Translations under genes and position numbers: made by a program
Assembly: GCA_015065295.1 (NCBI GenBank)
Contig: SVQN01000017.1
Location: forward strand, 1-41,673
DNA from: Oscillospiraceae bacterium
GTDB lineage: Bacteria > Bacillota > Clostridia > Oscillospirales > CAG-272
Length of the DNA: 41,673 nucleotides
Reading direction: 5' to 3'
Part shown: positions 1 to 7,923 of the stretch, piece after piece
How positions within the stretch are numbered: the first letter of the stretch is position 1
Layout: each line of letters starts with the position of its first letter
Notes under the pieces: model-generated
Databases searched by the model: none
The model's input: only the letters and a program-made list of their open reading frames with translations
Told to the model about the DNA's origin: nothing

Positions 1-126
1 TCCCTTTGTATACCGTCGAGATTTCTCCCGACGGAAATCTCCGTCAGATACAGGGGTATCACAACGAAGAACGCAACAAACCCACACCGGAAGCGGACGC
101 CTTCGTGAAACGCTGGCTTACCGAAG
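1..126. repeat. Left copy of 126-bp terminal direct repeat (circular overlap)
   Basis: Bases 1-126 are identical to 41543-41668. The repeat lies inside one open reading frame that is continuous across the junction, so it is best read as the overlap left when a circular or circularly permuted genome was assembled as a linear contig, not as a packaged terminal repeat. Confidence 0.9.
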
Positions 127-176
127 TCCAGCGCAGACTTGCCAAAGATAAAAAGAAGAAAGAGGAAGCGGCATGA
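1..176 (+). CDS. PcfJ-like protein, C-terminal part (continues the gene at 40141)
   Basis: The frame starting at base 3 encodes PLYTVEISPDGNLRQIQGY and continues to a TGA at 174-176. The same residues occur at 41545 onward in the gene that starts at 40141, and joining the ends (41542 + n equals n) keeps that frame exactly, giving a 525-residue PcfJ-like protein. The tail is lysine- and glutamate-rich (KDKKKKEEAA). The stop overlaps the ATG of the DUF3102 gene at 173, so the two are translationally coupled. Confidence 0.85.
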   Translation, partial: PLYTVEISPDGNLRQIQGYHNEERNKPTPEADAFVKRWLTEVQRRLAKDKKKKEEAA

Positions 177-1147
177 ACAACACCATCATCCTCCGCACGC
201 CGGACGTGATCGCGGCGGAGATCAACACCATCAAACGCACAACGGCAAAATACGTCCTTGAGCAGTCCATCGAGATCGGACGTCTGCTCTGCGAAGCCAA
301 GGAAGCCGTCCCCCACGGAGAGTGGGGGCACTGGCTCGAAGAAAACTGTGCCTATTCCACCAGCAACGCGAACAACCTCATGCGGATCTACACCGAATAC
401 GGCGAGGATGACGAGCAGCTGTCCTTCTTCGCCGAAAACAAACTGGAACTGTACGGCGATCTGAACCGTTCGCAGGCGATCGCGCTCCTTGCCCTTCCTC
501 CGGCCGAACGTGCGGAATTCGTGAAGGAAAACGATGTTCCCGCGATGTCGGTGTCGGAGCTGGAAGCGAAGATCAAGGAAGCGAAAGCCGAAACCGACGC
601 GGCGGTGCGGGCCGAAATGGGTGCGGCACTGAAAAAGGCGAAGGCGGACGTCAGCGAGCAGAAACGCCGTGCGGACAAGAACGCGGCTGATCTCGAAAAA
701 ATGAAGAAGAATCCGGAACTGAAGAAGGTACAGCAGGAACTCATGGAAGCAAAATCGTCTCTGGAAAATCTTCAGTACGTTGCGGAAGCATCGGCGGCGG
801 AAGCGGAACGTCTGAAAAACGAGAGGGATGCGCTTCAGCTGAAGTTGAAGCTGTCCCAGCCGGTCGTCGCGGAAATCACGGAAGAACAGCGGGAAGCGAT
901 CATCGCGGAAGTAAATTCCCAGATGTCTGCAGAAATGGCGGCGAAGGACGCAGAACTTGCGAAACTGCGGCTTGCGGCGAATCCAATGGTGTCGAAGTTC
1001 TCGGCGTATCTCGATCAGATGCAGATCGCCTTTCACAACATGGAGGAAATCATCCTCAATGTGGAACCGGAAGTTGAGGAAAAGCTGTCGCGTGCGCTTG
1101 AAAAGGTGGTAACCGCGATGGCGGAAAGGATGGCGGGAAATGAATGA
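173..1147 (+). CDS. DUF3102 domain protein
   Basis: This is a 324-residue protein. Residues 1-80 match the DUF3102 pattern: a helical start (IAAEINTIKRTTAKYV), then IGRLLCEAKEAVPHGEWGHW and a region resembling a DNA-binding helix pair (YSTSNANNLMRIY). From about residue 120 it is a long alanine-, glutamate- and lysine-rich coiled coil to about 235, then a short helical tail. DUF3102 proteins are common in Firmicutes phages and conjugative elements and are thought to bind DNA, but no biochemical role is established. It begins inside the stop of the PcfJ gene and ends overlapping the next ATG, so it belongs to the early operon. Identification comes from the N-terminal motif and is fairly sure; function is unknown. 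Confidence 0.75.
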   Translation: MNNTIILRTPDVIAAEINTIKRTTAKYVLEQSIEIGRLLCEAKEAVPHGEWGHWLEENCAYSTSNANNLMRIYTEYGEDDEQLSFFAENKLELYGDLNRSQAIALLALPPAERAEFVKENDVPAMSVSELEAKIKEAKAETDAAVRAEMGAALKKAKADVSEQKRRADKNAADLEKMKKNPELKKVQQELMEAKSSLENLQYVAEASAAEAERLKNERDALQLKLKLSQPVVAEITEEQREAIIAEVNSQMSAEMAAKDAELAKLRLAANPMVSKFSAYLDQMQIAFHNMEEIILNVEPEVEEKLSRALEKVVTAMAERMAGNE

Positions 1148-1370
1148 TCGCAAAAAAGATGCAGAGTATATCCCGAAGAAGAAAGAATACATCGTGACTA
1201 TGCTGATTCGGGACAATTTTTATCATTACGAGCGTTTTCCGGTCCCGGCAGAATCAGCCGCACATGCCATTCGTCAGGTTACGGACTGGCTACGCGAAAA
1301 TACGGAAACCTGCGAGTGGTCGGATTTTGAATTCAAACATGTAGAAGAAAGGGGAAGAAAAAGACGATGA
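1140..1370 (+). CDS. Small unknown early protein
   Basis: This 76-residue protein overlaps the end of the DUF3102 gene by 8 bases and the start of the next by 4, which fits a tightly coupled early operon. The middle (EYIVTMLIRDNFYHYERFPVPAESAAHAIRQV) looks like a small alpha/beta fold with two strands and a helix; the C-terminus is basic (EERGRKRR). No family is recognised and no function is assigned. An AAGGATGG-type ribosome site lies just upstream of the ATG. Confidence 0.65.
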   Translation: MNDRKKDAEYIPKKKEYIVTMLIRDNFYHYERFPVPAESAAHAIRQVTDWLRENTETCEWSDFEFKHVEERGRKRR

Positions 1371-1579
1371 GCAAAGAACTTGAACTGAAAACCTGTCCTT
1401 TTTGCGGGCAGTACGCAATGATGGACCCGGATATTGATCCGCGGGATGCGTGCACTTGTGACGGTGCACAGAGCTGGCGCGCCAGATGCCGAGTTTACGA
1501 AGCACGGGTAAGTGCAATGGAAAAGCTCTGCGGAAAAGAATGTGAAAAAAATCAGCGCACATTATCATCCGGTTGGTGA
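1367..1579 (+). CDS. Small Lar/zinc-ribbon-like Cys-rich protein
   Basis: A 70-residue protein with an N-terminal CPFCG knuckle at residues 10-14 and further cysteines (CTCDG, RCR, LCGKEC), typical of small phage proteins with a Lar-type zinc-binding start. Lar of prophage Rac alleviates type I restriction, but most proteins carrying only the CPFCG knuckle are uncharacterised, so that activity is not claimed. The ATG overlaps the previous stop. The 3' end overlaps the next gene by up to about 40 bases, so either its C-terminal end or the next start is uncertain. Confidence 0.55.
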   Translation: MSKELELKTCPFCGQYAMMDPDIDPRDACTCDGAQSWRARCRVYEARVSAMEKLCGKECEKNQRTLSSGW

Positions 1580-1733
1580 AGAAACCTTCGCGCTGCTGAA
1601 GGATGTGCTTCACGGGGTTTGTTTTGAACAGATCGGAAAAGTAGTTATTGCGCTGACGGACGGAACTGCGCTGACACTCAGCACGAAGGGTGTTAGGCGG
1701 GTTGCGAAGGTGGATTTGGAATTAGGACAGTAA
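1542..1733 (+). CDS. Small unknown protein (GTG start proposed)
   Basis: The GTG at 1542, preceded by GGAAAAGAA, gives 63 residues; an ATG at 1512 would add ten residues of low-complexity sequence deep inside the previous gene. The protein (HYHPVGEETFALLKDVLHG, then VVIALTDGTALTLSTKGVRR) looks like a small beta-rich fold. No family is recognised. It is the last gene before a 97-base gap that precedes the HUH protein. Confidence 0.5.
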   Translation: MKKISAHYHPVGEETFALLKDVLHGVCFEQIGKVVIALTDGTALTLSTKGVRRVAKVDLELGQ

Positions 1734-1752
1734 TCTACATTATTATAAGGCA

Positions 1753-1776
1753 CATTGCGGACAGGGTTCCGCAATG
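1753..1776. other. Perfect 9-bp hairpin upstream of the HUH gene
   Basis: CATTGCGGA (1753-1761) and TCCGCAATG (1768-1776) form a perfect 9-bp stem with a 6-base loop CAGGGT. There is no T-run, so it is not a simple intrinsic terminator. A second small CCTT/AAGG repeat follows at about 1779-1788. Lying 55 bases before an HUH endonuclease gene, it could be a nick-site hairpin or an mRNA-level control element; this is inference. Confidence 0.5.
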
Positions 1777-1830
1777 CAGTCCTTGTAAGGGATATTAACA
1801 ATTCACGCATCACGAAAACGGGAGGGGCGT

Positions 1831-2601
1831 ATGAAGTGCAAATACAAGGAAAAGATCATAGAAGCCGGCGACATGATCTTCGGCGCGGTATATGCTACCT
1901 TCCGTAAACCGGGAAAGCGGAGAGGAAAATATCGGGAAACGTCAGAGACCCAATCAAAACTTAACGACCGGAAGGCAAGAGAAAAGCTGACGTGGAAAGT
2001 TCATGCGAACTTCACGAAGAAGGACTACGTTGTCACTCTGACCTATGCGGAAGGATGTCATCCGGATACGGAAGAACGCTTCGACAAGGATGTCCGGAAC
2101 TACATAGGAAGACTGAAACGGTTGTACAAGAAGTATAACGTGGAACTGAAGTATATTGTCATCAAGGCGTTCGGAGAGAGTGGGAGATGCCATCTGCACA
2201 TTATCGTGTCCGGCGGTGTGGATCGGGAACTTATCGAAAATGCGTGGGAATACGGACGGAGAAATACCAGACGTCTGCAATTCCACACCTGTGGTGTAGT
2301 GGATTTATCCCGGTACCTTTCGGATCAGCGTCACGCCGGTAAGCGGAGATGGAGCGGTTCGCGGAATCTTGTTGAACCGATCGAGCGGACCAATACGACC
2401 AGATATGCACGGAAGGACATTGCGGCGATCGCGGAGAGCGCAAATCCGCATAAGTTTTTTGCAGACCGTTATCCTGGATACTGGCTTTCCGAATTCCCGG
2501 AAGTGGAGAAGAATATGTTCAACGGCAGTTACTACATGACGTTTGTGATGTACAAGCCGGAGAGTGACAATCTGGAAAGATATGCACGGAGGAAATCGTG
2601 A
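1831..2601 (+). CDS. HUH-motif replication-associated (Rep-like) protein
   Basis: A 256-residue basic protein with the hallmarks of rolling-circle Rep proteins: motif 1 DYVVTLTY (about residues 65-72), the metal-binding HUH motif HLHIIV (His121, Leu122, His123) after KAFGESGRC, and a downstream tyrosine in RYARKD (Tyr192, YxxK pattern) that could make the covalent DNA link. It resembles the REP_ORF2/G2P-type proteins found in Firmicutes phages and plasmids. Its likely role is site-specific nicking and strand transfer, for replication start or DNA processing. It has a GGGAGGGG ribosome site and overlaps the VRR-NUC gene by 4 bases. The motifs are clear; a replication role in this phage is inferred. 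Confidence 0.75.
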   Translation: MKCKYKEKIIEAGDMIFGAVYATFRKPGKRRGKYRETSETQSKLNDRKAREKLTWKVHANFTKKDYVVTLTYAEGCHPDTEERFDKDVRNYIGRLKRLYKKYNVELKYIVIKAFGESGRCHLHIIVSGGVDRELIENAWEYGRRNTRRLQFHTCGVVDLSRYLSDQRHAGKRRWSGSRNLVEPIERTNTTRYARKDIAAIAESANPHKFFADRYPGYWLSEFPEVEKNMFNGSYYMTFVMYKPESDNLERYARRKS

Positions 2602-3002
2602 AGAAAGAAAACTACATAAACGGCATCCGGATGATCCCGACCGAAGACGAAGAGCAGATATGGCTTTTTTCATGGGCGAAGATAAATTCTGGAAAGTGGC
2701 CGGAACTGGAGCTGCTGCATCACATCCCGAACGGCGGGATGCGATCGAAGTCTGAGGCGGCGCGATTCAAGGCTATGGGAGTGAAGCGCGGAGTATCGGA
2801 TGTATTTCTTCCGGTTGCCAAAGGTGGATACCACGGATTATACATTGAACTGAAAGCCAAGGACGGAAGGCCGGAAAAAGAACAGAAAGACTGGATCGCC
2901 GCTGTGCGGGAGCAGGGGTACTATGCTGCTGTGTGTTATGGTGGTTTTGAAGCGGCGAATCTTGTGGAAGCATACATGAAAGGAGAGGTTGCAAAACCTT
3001 GA
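2598..3002 (+). CDS. VRR-NUC domain nuclease
   Basis: 134 residues, GTG start at 2598 behind CGGAGGAAATC. The pattern LLHHIPNGGMRSKSEAARFK, MGVKRGVSDVFLPVA, then GLYIELKAKDGRPEKEQKDW is the virus-type replication-repair nuclease (VRR-NUC) fold of the PD-(D/E)xK superfamily: the Asp of GVSDVF and the ExK of IELKAK are the expected catalytic residues. Phage members act as stand-alone nucleases, probably on branched or damaged DNA during replication or packaging. It overlaps the HUH gene upstream and the next TTG start by 4 bases, so the three are co-translated. Confidence 0.85.
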   Translation: MKKENYINGIRMIPTEDEEQIWLFSWAKINSGKWPELELLHHIPNGGMRSKSEAARFKAMGVKRGVSDVFLPVAKGGYHGLYIELKAKDGRPEKEQKDWIAAVREQGYYAAVCYGGFEAANLVEAYMKGEVAKP

Positions 3003-3445
3003 AGAAGGATTTTATCAGAGATTATGCAACGGCGGCGTTTGTGTACTGGGCGCGGCATGGTTGCCCGACTTACGACGAAGCGGCAGAACGCATTCGTGCG
3101 CGAGCACTTCGCCGGGCGCAGGGAATTGATCCTGCAAAGGCGTTGGTATACGCCGACGCGGAGGTGGACAAAGCGGCGGCCGGACTGTGCGATATTATGG
3201 CGTGCTCGGAAACATTCCGGGTTCTGGAAGACTCCGGCAAGGGGTTGGTGTGTGATGCTGTACGGGCAGTATACATGGTGGAACCGTGGAAGAAACCGCA
3301 GCAGCACGATATCAGTAGCAGGGTGTTAAAGTTTGCACTGAGGGTACCGCTGTCAGAACGGCAGGTGTGGTATTATCTCGATGAAGCACGGAAAACCTTT
3401 GCAATCATGCGCGGACTGCGCGTTGAAGAAGACGAAATCGATTGA
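2999..3445 (+). CDS. Unknown helical protein, possible regulator
   Basis: 148 residues from a TTG at 2999 (AAAGGAGAGG ribosome site 12 bases upstream, overlapping the previous stop). It is mostly helical with many Ala and Arg. The C-terminal segment VPLSERQVWYYLDEARKTFAIMRGL resembles the second half of a helix-turn-helix; in related phages a transcription regulator (ArpU/sigma-like) often sits in this place before the terminase. That similarity is weak and no function is assigned. Confidence 0.6.
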   Translation: MKKDFIRDYATAAFVYWARHGCPTYDEAAERIRARALRRAQGIDPAKALVYADAEVDKAAAGLCDIMACSETFRVLEDSGKGLVCDAVRAVYMVEPWKKPQQHDISSRVLKFALRVPLSERQVWYYLDEARKTFAIMRGLRVEEDEID

Positions 3446-3499
3446 TAGACTCCCCCCACCCTTATGTGCTCAGGTTTCAAAAAAACGGGAAGGGGGAGA

Positions 3500-3964
3500 A
3501 TGAAAATCAATACGAAGAAGCATAGAAAGGAGAGGGGAAGAAAGGTGGATCACGATAAGAACAGTGAAACATACGCTGTACTTCCGTTGAAACCGTGTCG
3601 GCGCACGGGTTGTCCGGAATTGGTTCGCGGCGGCGGATATTGCGAGAAACATCAGAGGGATGTCCGGCGGGTGAAGCGAGCCATACAGGGAGAACGGGGA
3701 GAATCGGGAGAATGGCATGGGCTGTACTTCACAGAGCGATGGCGTGAGATGCGGGCGGCACAACTGATTCGCGAACCTTACTGTCGTGAATGCGGACTTC
3801 ACGGCGTGCGAACCAAGGCAACGGACGTCGATCACATTGTGCCGCACCGTGGAAATCGAACGCGTTTCTACGATGTCTCGAACCTTCAGTCGCTGTGCCA
3901 TGCTTGCCACAGCCGGAAGACAATGGCGGAGCGGCGGGCGTTCAACACTCCCCGCCTGCCTTAA
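3500..3964 (+). CDS. HNH endonuclease
   Basis: The C-terminal 90 residues carry the HNH fold: CRECG (zinc knuckle), TDVDHIVPHRGN (first His with preceding Asp), DVSNLQSLCHACHSRKT (Asn and CxxC knuckle). An N-terminal CRRTGCPELVRGGGYCEKH knuckle is also typical of this phage group. Such HNH proteins sit next to the terminase of many cos-type phages and assist DNA end formation. ATG 3500 follows AGGGGGAGA; GTG 3545 also has a very good site (GGAGAGGGG) and may be the true start, giving 139 residues. Confidence 0.85.
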   Translation: MKINTKKHRKERGRKVDHDKNSETYAVLPLKPCRRTGCPELVRGGGYCEKHQRDVRRVKRAIQGERGESGEWHGLYFTERWREMRAAQLIREPYCRECGLHGVRTKATDVDHIVPHRGNRTRFYDVSNLQSLCHACHSRKTMAERRAFNTPRLP

Positions 3965-4131
3965 AACTTATACAGGCAATCCCTCCCAACCGCCACGCCT
4001 CTCGTTTGCGCAAAAAGTCCCTGTTTGAACTTTTTTGAAATATGGCGGAAAGCGGGTTTGCTACACAATTATCATACATAGGCGTGCGCTAGGTAAATGC
4101 GGCGTAAATCATAGTGGAAAGGAGAAACGGG
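3965..4131. other. 167-base non-coding gap before terminase (candidate cos/pac)
   Basis: No gene is seen here. The gap lies between the HNH and small terminase genes, the usual location of a cos or pac site. It begins with a C-rich tract (CCCTCCCAACCGCCACGCC) and ends with the small terminase ribosome site AAAGGAGAAACGGG. I see no strong inverted repeat. The assembled ends do not lie here, so packaging type cannot be told. Confidence 0.3.
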
Positions 4132-4590
4132 ATGCAGAATCCGAAAAAAGTTGAAAATCTCAAGGGCCATTTAAGCAACGAGGAACTGGAAGAGCGGGAA
4201 CGTCAGGAAGGAGCATTCCGGCGAGAGAAGGTTGAAATCCGAATGCCGGAATCGTTGTCGAATGACATCACCGGTCAGCAGATATGGGCGCAGACGTTGA
4301 ATGATGCAGACACGTTCGGAATTTTCGATAACCTTGACAGTGAAACGCTCGGATCGTATTGTTCGATCGTGTCGCGGATCACATCACTGAGGAAAAAATA
4401 TCTCTCGGCGTTGAACGGGCATCGAAAAAACGCGGATGTGCTGGAGCTGTCGAAGGAACTGAGACTGCTGGAAGCATCACAGCTAAACTACGCAGGAAAA
4501 CTGGGGTTGACACCGGAGAGCCGGGTGAGACTGGCGCAGAAACTGGTACCGCCGGAGACTGATCCGGACGATGATCTGTATGGAGACTGA
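4132..4590 (+). CDS. Terminase small subunit, P27 family
   Basis: 152 residues from the ATG at 4132, chosen because AAAGGAGA lies just upstream. The segment EIRMPESLSNDITGQQIWAQ followed by GIFDNLDSETLGSYCSIVSR and the C-terminal KLGLTPESRVRLAQKL are the recognisable P27-type small terminase signature (Terminase_4). It binds the packaging start site and hands DNA to the large subunit. It overlaps the large-subunit gene by 20 bases. Confidence 0.85.
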   Translation: MQNPKKVENLKGHLSNEELEERERQEGAFRREKVEIRMPESLSNDITGQQIWAQTLNDADTFGIFDNLDSETLGSYCSIVSRITSLRKKYLSALNGHRKNADVLELSKELRLLEASQLNYAGKLGLTPESRVRLAQKLVPPETDPDDDLYGD

Positions 4591-6391
4591 GCGAACGATG
4601 GACGCTGTCACACAGTATGCGTGGGCTGTACTGAATACGGATTACGGGAAGATGTGTGCCAAGCCGGAAAAGCAGGCCTGTGAACGGCATCTGCGGGATA
4701 TGGAACGCGCGGAAAATGATCCGGAATTCCCGTGGGTGTTTGATTGGTCGAGGGTGGAACGGATTATACGGCACTTCGCAAATATTCCGCGCGTGGATGT
4801 TGCCGGTGAGATGATCGAACTGGAACCGTGGCAAATCTTCGACTACGGGAACATCTTCGGATGGGTAGAACGGGAAACCGGGAAGCGGAAATACGATACC
4901 GCTTATATCGAAAACCCGAGGGGGCACGCGAAAACGACGATGGCGGCGGGAACCGGGCTGTACTTCATGACCGGGGATGCGATTTATCCGCCGGGACAGC
5001 CAGAAGCGGCGGTGTATGAGTTGCAACCGGAAGTCAACATTGTCGCGGTGGACAAGTTTCAGGGGCGAAAAGCCCGTGAGGACATGGCGACGATGGCGGA
5101 AAGTTCAAAGGCACTTTCCAAGAGGCTTTCCGTCAAGCGGTCGTACATACGGCACAAGAAGCGCGGCGGGGAAGTTGTGGTTTTCTCCAAGGACAAGAAG
5201 AACAAGGACGGCGGTCGTCCGTCGCTGGTTATCACGGAAGAATACCATCTGCATCCCGACAGTTCGCAGCATGACGCGGCCCGTCAGGGGATGGGTAAAC
5301 GGGCGCAGTCACTTGACCTTATCATCACGACGGCGGGGGAAGACTGCGAGAACAGCCCCTGTTACCGGGATCATCTGCAGTATCTGATGATCCTCGACGG
5401 GAGGATCGTGCAGGAAAACGTGTTTGTGATGATCCGGACGATTGATGAGGACGACGATCCGCATGAAAAATCGTGCTGGTACAAGGCAAACGCGTTCTTC
5501 CGGGCGGGGAGTGAGTACGGGAAACGGCTGTATACCCGCGTGGAGAACGAATACAACGATGCCTACGCGAACAATGATCCGGACAAAATCCGGAAATTCC
5601 TTATCAAGCGTCTGGATCGATGGCAGGCAGACGCGCAGAACAAGTATTTTTCGGGTTTGATGGATCGCTTCAAGGCACTGGAGGTTTCTTCGGAGGAATT
5701 CCGTGAACTGACGAGAGGGATTCCGGGGTATTACGGGTTTGACCTCTCCAAGACCACCGACCTTACCGGAGCGGCATGGTGCGGAAGACTTCCGGACGGG
5801 CGGATCGCGGTGTCGGTGATGGGATTTATCCCTCAGAACCGCGCGGAAGAGCACCGGAGGTCTGACCGGATTCCCTATCTGGAATGGGCAAACGCCGGAC
5901 ACGTTATCATGACACCAGGGGATGTTGTGGACAATGCGTATGTCGAGGACTACATCTACACCTGCGAGTCAGAGACGGACGGTGTGACGCACGCAAACGG
6001 GCGGACGGCGGTGGAAGTCGATTATGACGGTTACAATGCCACGGACATGGCTCTGCGGATGCGGGGGCACTATAACTCCGAGGAGAAGGTGGTGGAAATC
6101 CCGCAGACGTGCGCGGCACTGAACCTCGGGACGAAGCGGTTCCGGGAACTGGTGCTGACCGGGGAGCTGGTGGCGGAGTATTCGCCGTTGTTTGAGTGGT
6201 GTCTGAACAATGCCGTGGAGCAGAGGAACCAGAACGACAACATCAAGCTGTCGAAGCGGCACAAAGATGACACGCAGCGCATTGACCCGGTCGCCGCGCT
6301 GATGAATGCGATGACGCGGCTGATCGTGGCGGTGGACAACAAGGTTGACGTAAACAAGGCAATCGAAGATCGCGGGTATGTTTTTGACTGA
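4571..6391 (+). CDS. Terminase large subunit
   Basis: 606 residues (ATG at 4571; ATG 4580 and 4598 are possible later starts). The ATPase has Walker A ENPRGHAKTT at 114-123 and Walker B LVITEE at 219-224 within PSLVITEEYHLHPDS; the C-terminal nuclease has Asp391 (GFDLSKTTDLTG), VEVDYDGYNATDM and a late Asp572 (RIDPVAALMNAM). This is the Terminase_1 type found in siphophages with HK97-like heads. It docks on the portal, pumps DNA into the prohead and cuts it. The length is normal for the family. Confidence 0.93.
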   Translation: MICMETERTMDAVTQYAWAVLNTDYGKMCAKPEKQACERHLRDMERAENDPEFPWVFDWSRVERIIRHFANIPRVDVAGEMIELEPWQIFDYGNIFGWVERETGKRKYDTAYIENPRGHAKTTMAAGTGLYFMTGDAIYPPGQPEAAVYELQPEVNIVAVDKFQGRKAREDMATMAESSKALSKRLSVKRSYIRHKKRGGEVVVFSKDKKNKDGGRPSLVITEEYHLHPDSSQHDAARQGMGKRAQSLDLIITTAGEDCENSPCYRDHLQYLMILDGRIVQENVFVMIRTIDEDDDPHEKSCWYKANAFFRAGSEYGKRLYTRVENEYNDAYANNDPDKIRKFLIKRLDRWQADAQNKYFSGLMDRFKALEVSSEEFRELTRGIPGYYGFDLSKTTDLTGAAWCGRLPDGRIAVSVMGFIPQNRAEEHRRSDRIPYLEWANAGHVIMTPGDVVDNAYVEDYIYTCESETDGVTHANGRTAVEVDYDGYNATDMALRMRGHYNSEEKVVEIPQTCAALNLGTKRFRELVLTGELVAEYSPLFEWCLNNAVEQRNQNDNIKLSKRHKDDTQRIDPVAALMNAMTRLIVAVDNKVDVNKAIEDRGYVFD

Positions 6392-6406
6392 GAAGGGAGA
6401 GGGAAA

Positions 6407-7141
6407 ATGACAAACAGAGAAAAAGCTATTTGTGAAGCGTATACGGGAATTTGTTTTCTGACCGGCGAGGATCGAGATGAATACTATAAATATCTTGAGG
6501 AGCTATTCGGCAGACCAGTCTATACGCATGAGATTCCTGCGCTTATCAATGATATCAAAGAGTATTCCCGGGCAGATTTTGTGAAGGTTTGTCAGGGAAA
6601 ATATGCCGAAAAAAAGACAGAACACACGGAAGAGAAGGCAGAAGTCACGAAAATCTATTTTGAATGTAACCGAAAGAGGTGTAAACTGTGTGACCCGCAT
6701 TGCAGACAGACAACGGATGTGCGGTTTGCCAAGAATTTCGATAAAGTTATGCTGCGAGAGGGAAATGTTTTTGTGGAACTGACAAAGGACGATGCGGAGA
6801 GTTTCCGGGAACAGCGTACCTATCGCAATATGTACCGGCTGATGGAAGTTATGGATCATGCGGACATTGCGAGGATAATCATGACACACAAGGGAACAGA
6901 AAAGGCTATACGGACGGTGGCTCTGGAGGATGAAATCCGGATTCTTGCAGGAAATAACTTTGTGATCGATCTTCGTCCGCTGGCGCAAAGATTGGCCGAC
7001 ACTGACACCGAAAAGACGGACTATAATACATGGCTGGATCATGTGTGGCGAAGACTTCGGGAAGGGGTCAGTCCGGAAGATGTGGTGAAAGATTTGCAGT
7101 ATCTTTTGGATAAGTCAATTGAAAAAATTACGGAGGAATGA
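6407..7141 (+). CDS. Unknown protein with Cys/His cluster
   Basis: 244 residues. The start (REKAICEAYTGICFLTGEDR, then YKYLEELFGRPVYTHE) is a recurrent N-terminal module of Firmicutes phage accessory proteins. The middle has ECNRKRCKLCDPHCRQTTD followed by VRFAKNF, a zinc-knuckle-like cluster often seen alone in small phage proteins. The C-terminal half is charged and helical. It has a strong ribosome site (GGGAGAGGG) and is the first of five genes, visibly AT-richer than their neighbours, between terminase and portal. Function unknown. Confidence 0.7.
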   Translation: MTNREKAICEAYTGICFLTGEDRDEYYKYLEELFGRPVYTHEIPALINDIKEYSRADFVKVCQGKYAEKKTEHTEEKAEVTKIYFECNRKRCKLCDPHCRQTTDVRFAKNFDKVMLREGNVFVELTKDDAESFREQRTYRNMYRLMEVMDHADIARIIMTHKGTEKAIRTVALEDEIRILAGNNFVIDLRPLAQRLADTDTEKTDYNTWLDHVWRRLREGVSPEDVVKDLQYLLDKSIEKITEE

Positions 7142-7144
7142 AAG

Positions 7145-7609
7145 ATGGCTGAGTATATCGACCGGGAAAAACTGTTTGAACTGATTGACAAGGAATTGTC
7201 GAGGATGCCGAAAAACAACGCGGTTGAGAGGGCTTTTCGGATATTTCAGGACTGCGTTCGAAAATGTCCAAAATGCGAGAAAGGTGAGAACATGGACAAA
7301 GAACTCCAAATTGATGAAATCGTAAAAATCATCTGTCCGGTATACATGGACGGTGCAAAGTGCACATTTAACGAACGTCAGTTCGGAAAACGGAAGTGTG
7401 CCGACCCGTGTACGGTGCGAACTACGGCAGAACAGTTGATTGATGCCGGATATCGTCCGGAAGTGCAGGGAGAGTGGGAAATTACTGTTATCAAGGATGA
7501 CTACAATGTGGTGAGAACAGGTGCGCCGCATTGCAGCGTATGCGGAGAAGCTGCTTCTCGCAGAACTGCATTTTGTCCCAACTGCGGTGCAAAGATGGAC
7601 GGAGGCTAA
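7145..7609 (+). CDS. Unknown zinc-ribbon protein
   Basis: 154 residues. It begins AEYIDREKLFELID, a start shared by many phage-encoded small proteins, and ends in a zinc ribbon (CSVCGEAASRRTAFCPNCGAKM, residues about 129-150). An internal ATG at 7291 (MDKELQIDEIVKIICPVYM) has its own AAAGGTGAG site, so the gene looks like a fusion of two modules or could give two products. The N-terminal motif recurs in the next gene (EHIEREKLIGLID), suggesting local duplication. No function can be assigned. Confidence 0.65.
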   Translation: MAEYIDREKLFELIDKELSRMPKNNAVERAFRIFQDCVRKCPKCEKGENMDKELQIDEIVKIICPVYMDGAKCTFNERQFGKRKCADPCTVRTTAEQLIDAGYRPEVQGEWEITVIKDDYNVVRTGAPHCSVCGEAASRRTAFCPNCGAKMDGG

Positions 7610-7613
7610 GAAA

Positions 7614-7922
7614 ATGGATGAGCATATTGAACGCGAGAAGCTGATTGGACTGATCGACATGGCTTTTTATGAAGCGGATGGTGTGGAACAGAGCGGGATT
7701 TTGAAGTGTCGGAAGATCATTCGAGAGTGTCCGGTTGCCAAGAAGAAGACACAGCAACGTGTTGTCAGAACCAGACGGGCACCCAAAGGGTATCCGTATG
7801 ATCCTAGTGTGACGCAAAATTTAAACGAACTGCTGAAACAGGGATATCGTGTTGTGATGTGTCACCCAGTCGGGGATGAAGAACTGGAATACATCGTAGA
7901 AAAGTATGTGGAGGAGGATTGA
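7614..7922 (+). CDS. Small unknown protein (IEREKL type)
   Basis: 102 residues from the ATG at 7614 behind GGAGGCTAAGAAA. The start resembles that of the previous gene (YIDREKLFELID against HIEREKLIGLID). A basic linker (KKKTQQRVVRTRRAPKG) separates it from an acidic C-terminal part (GYRVVMCHPVGDEELEYIVEKYVEED) that looks like a small strand-helix unit. Unknown function. Confidence 0.6.
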   Translation: MDEHIEREKLIGLIDMAFYEADGVEQSGILKCRKIIRECPVAKKKTQQRVVRTRRAPKGYPYDPSVTQNLNELLKQGYRVVMCHPVGDEELEYIVEKYVEED

Positions 7923-7923
7923 C

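Noticed and set aside
59..1216. Long 385-codon frame on the minus strand opposite the DUF3102 gene
   Set aside because: Phe/Arg/His-rich translation, no domain, lies wholly opposite a well-supported gene; a shadow frame of GC-biased codons.
3965..4131. Contig ends as a packaging (cos/pac) site
   Set aside because: The contig ends lie in the PcfJ-like gene and are explained by assembly of a circular sequence; only position makes the terminase-adjacent gap a candidate.
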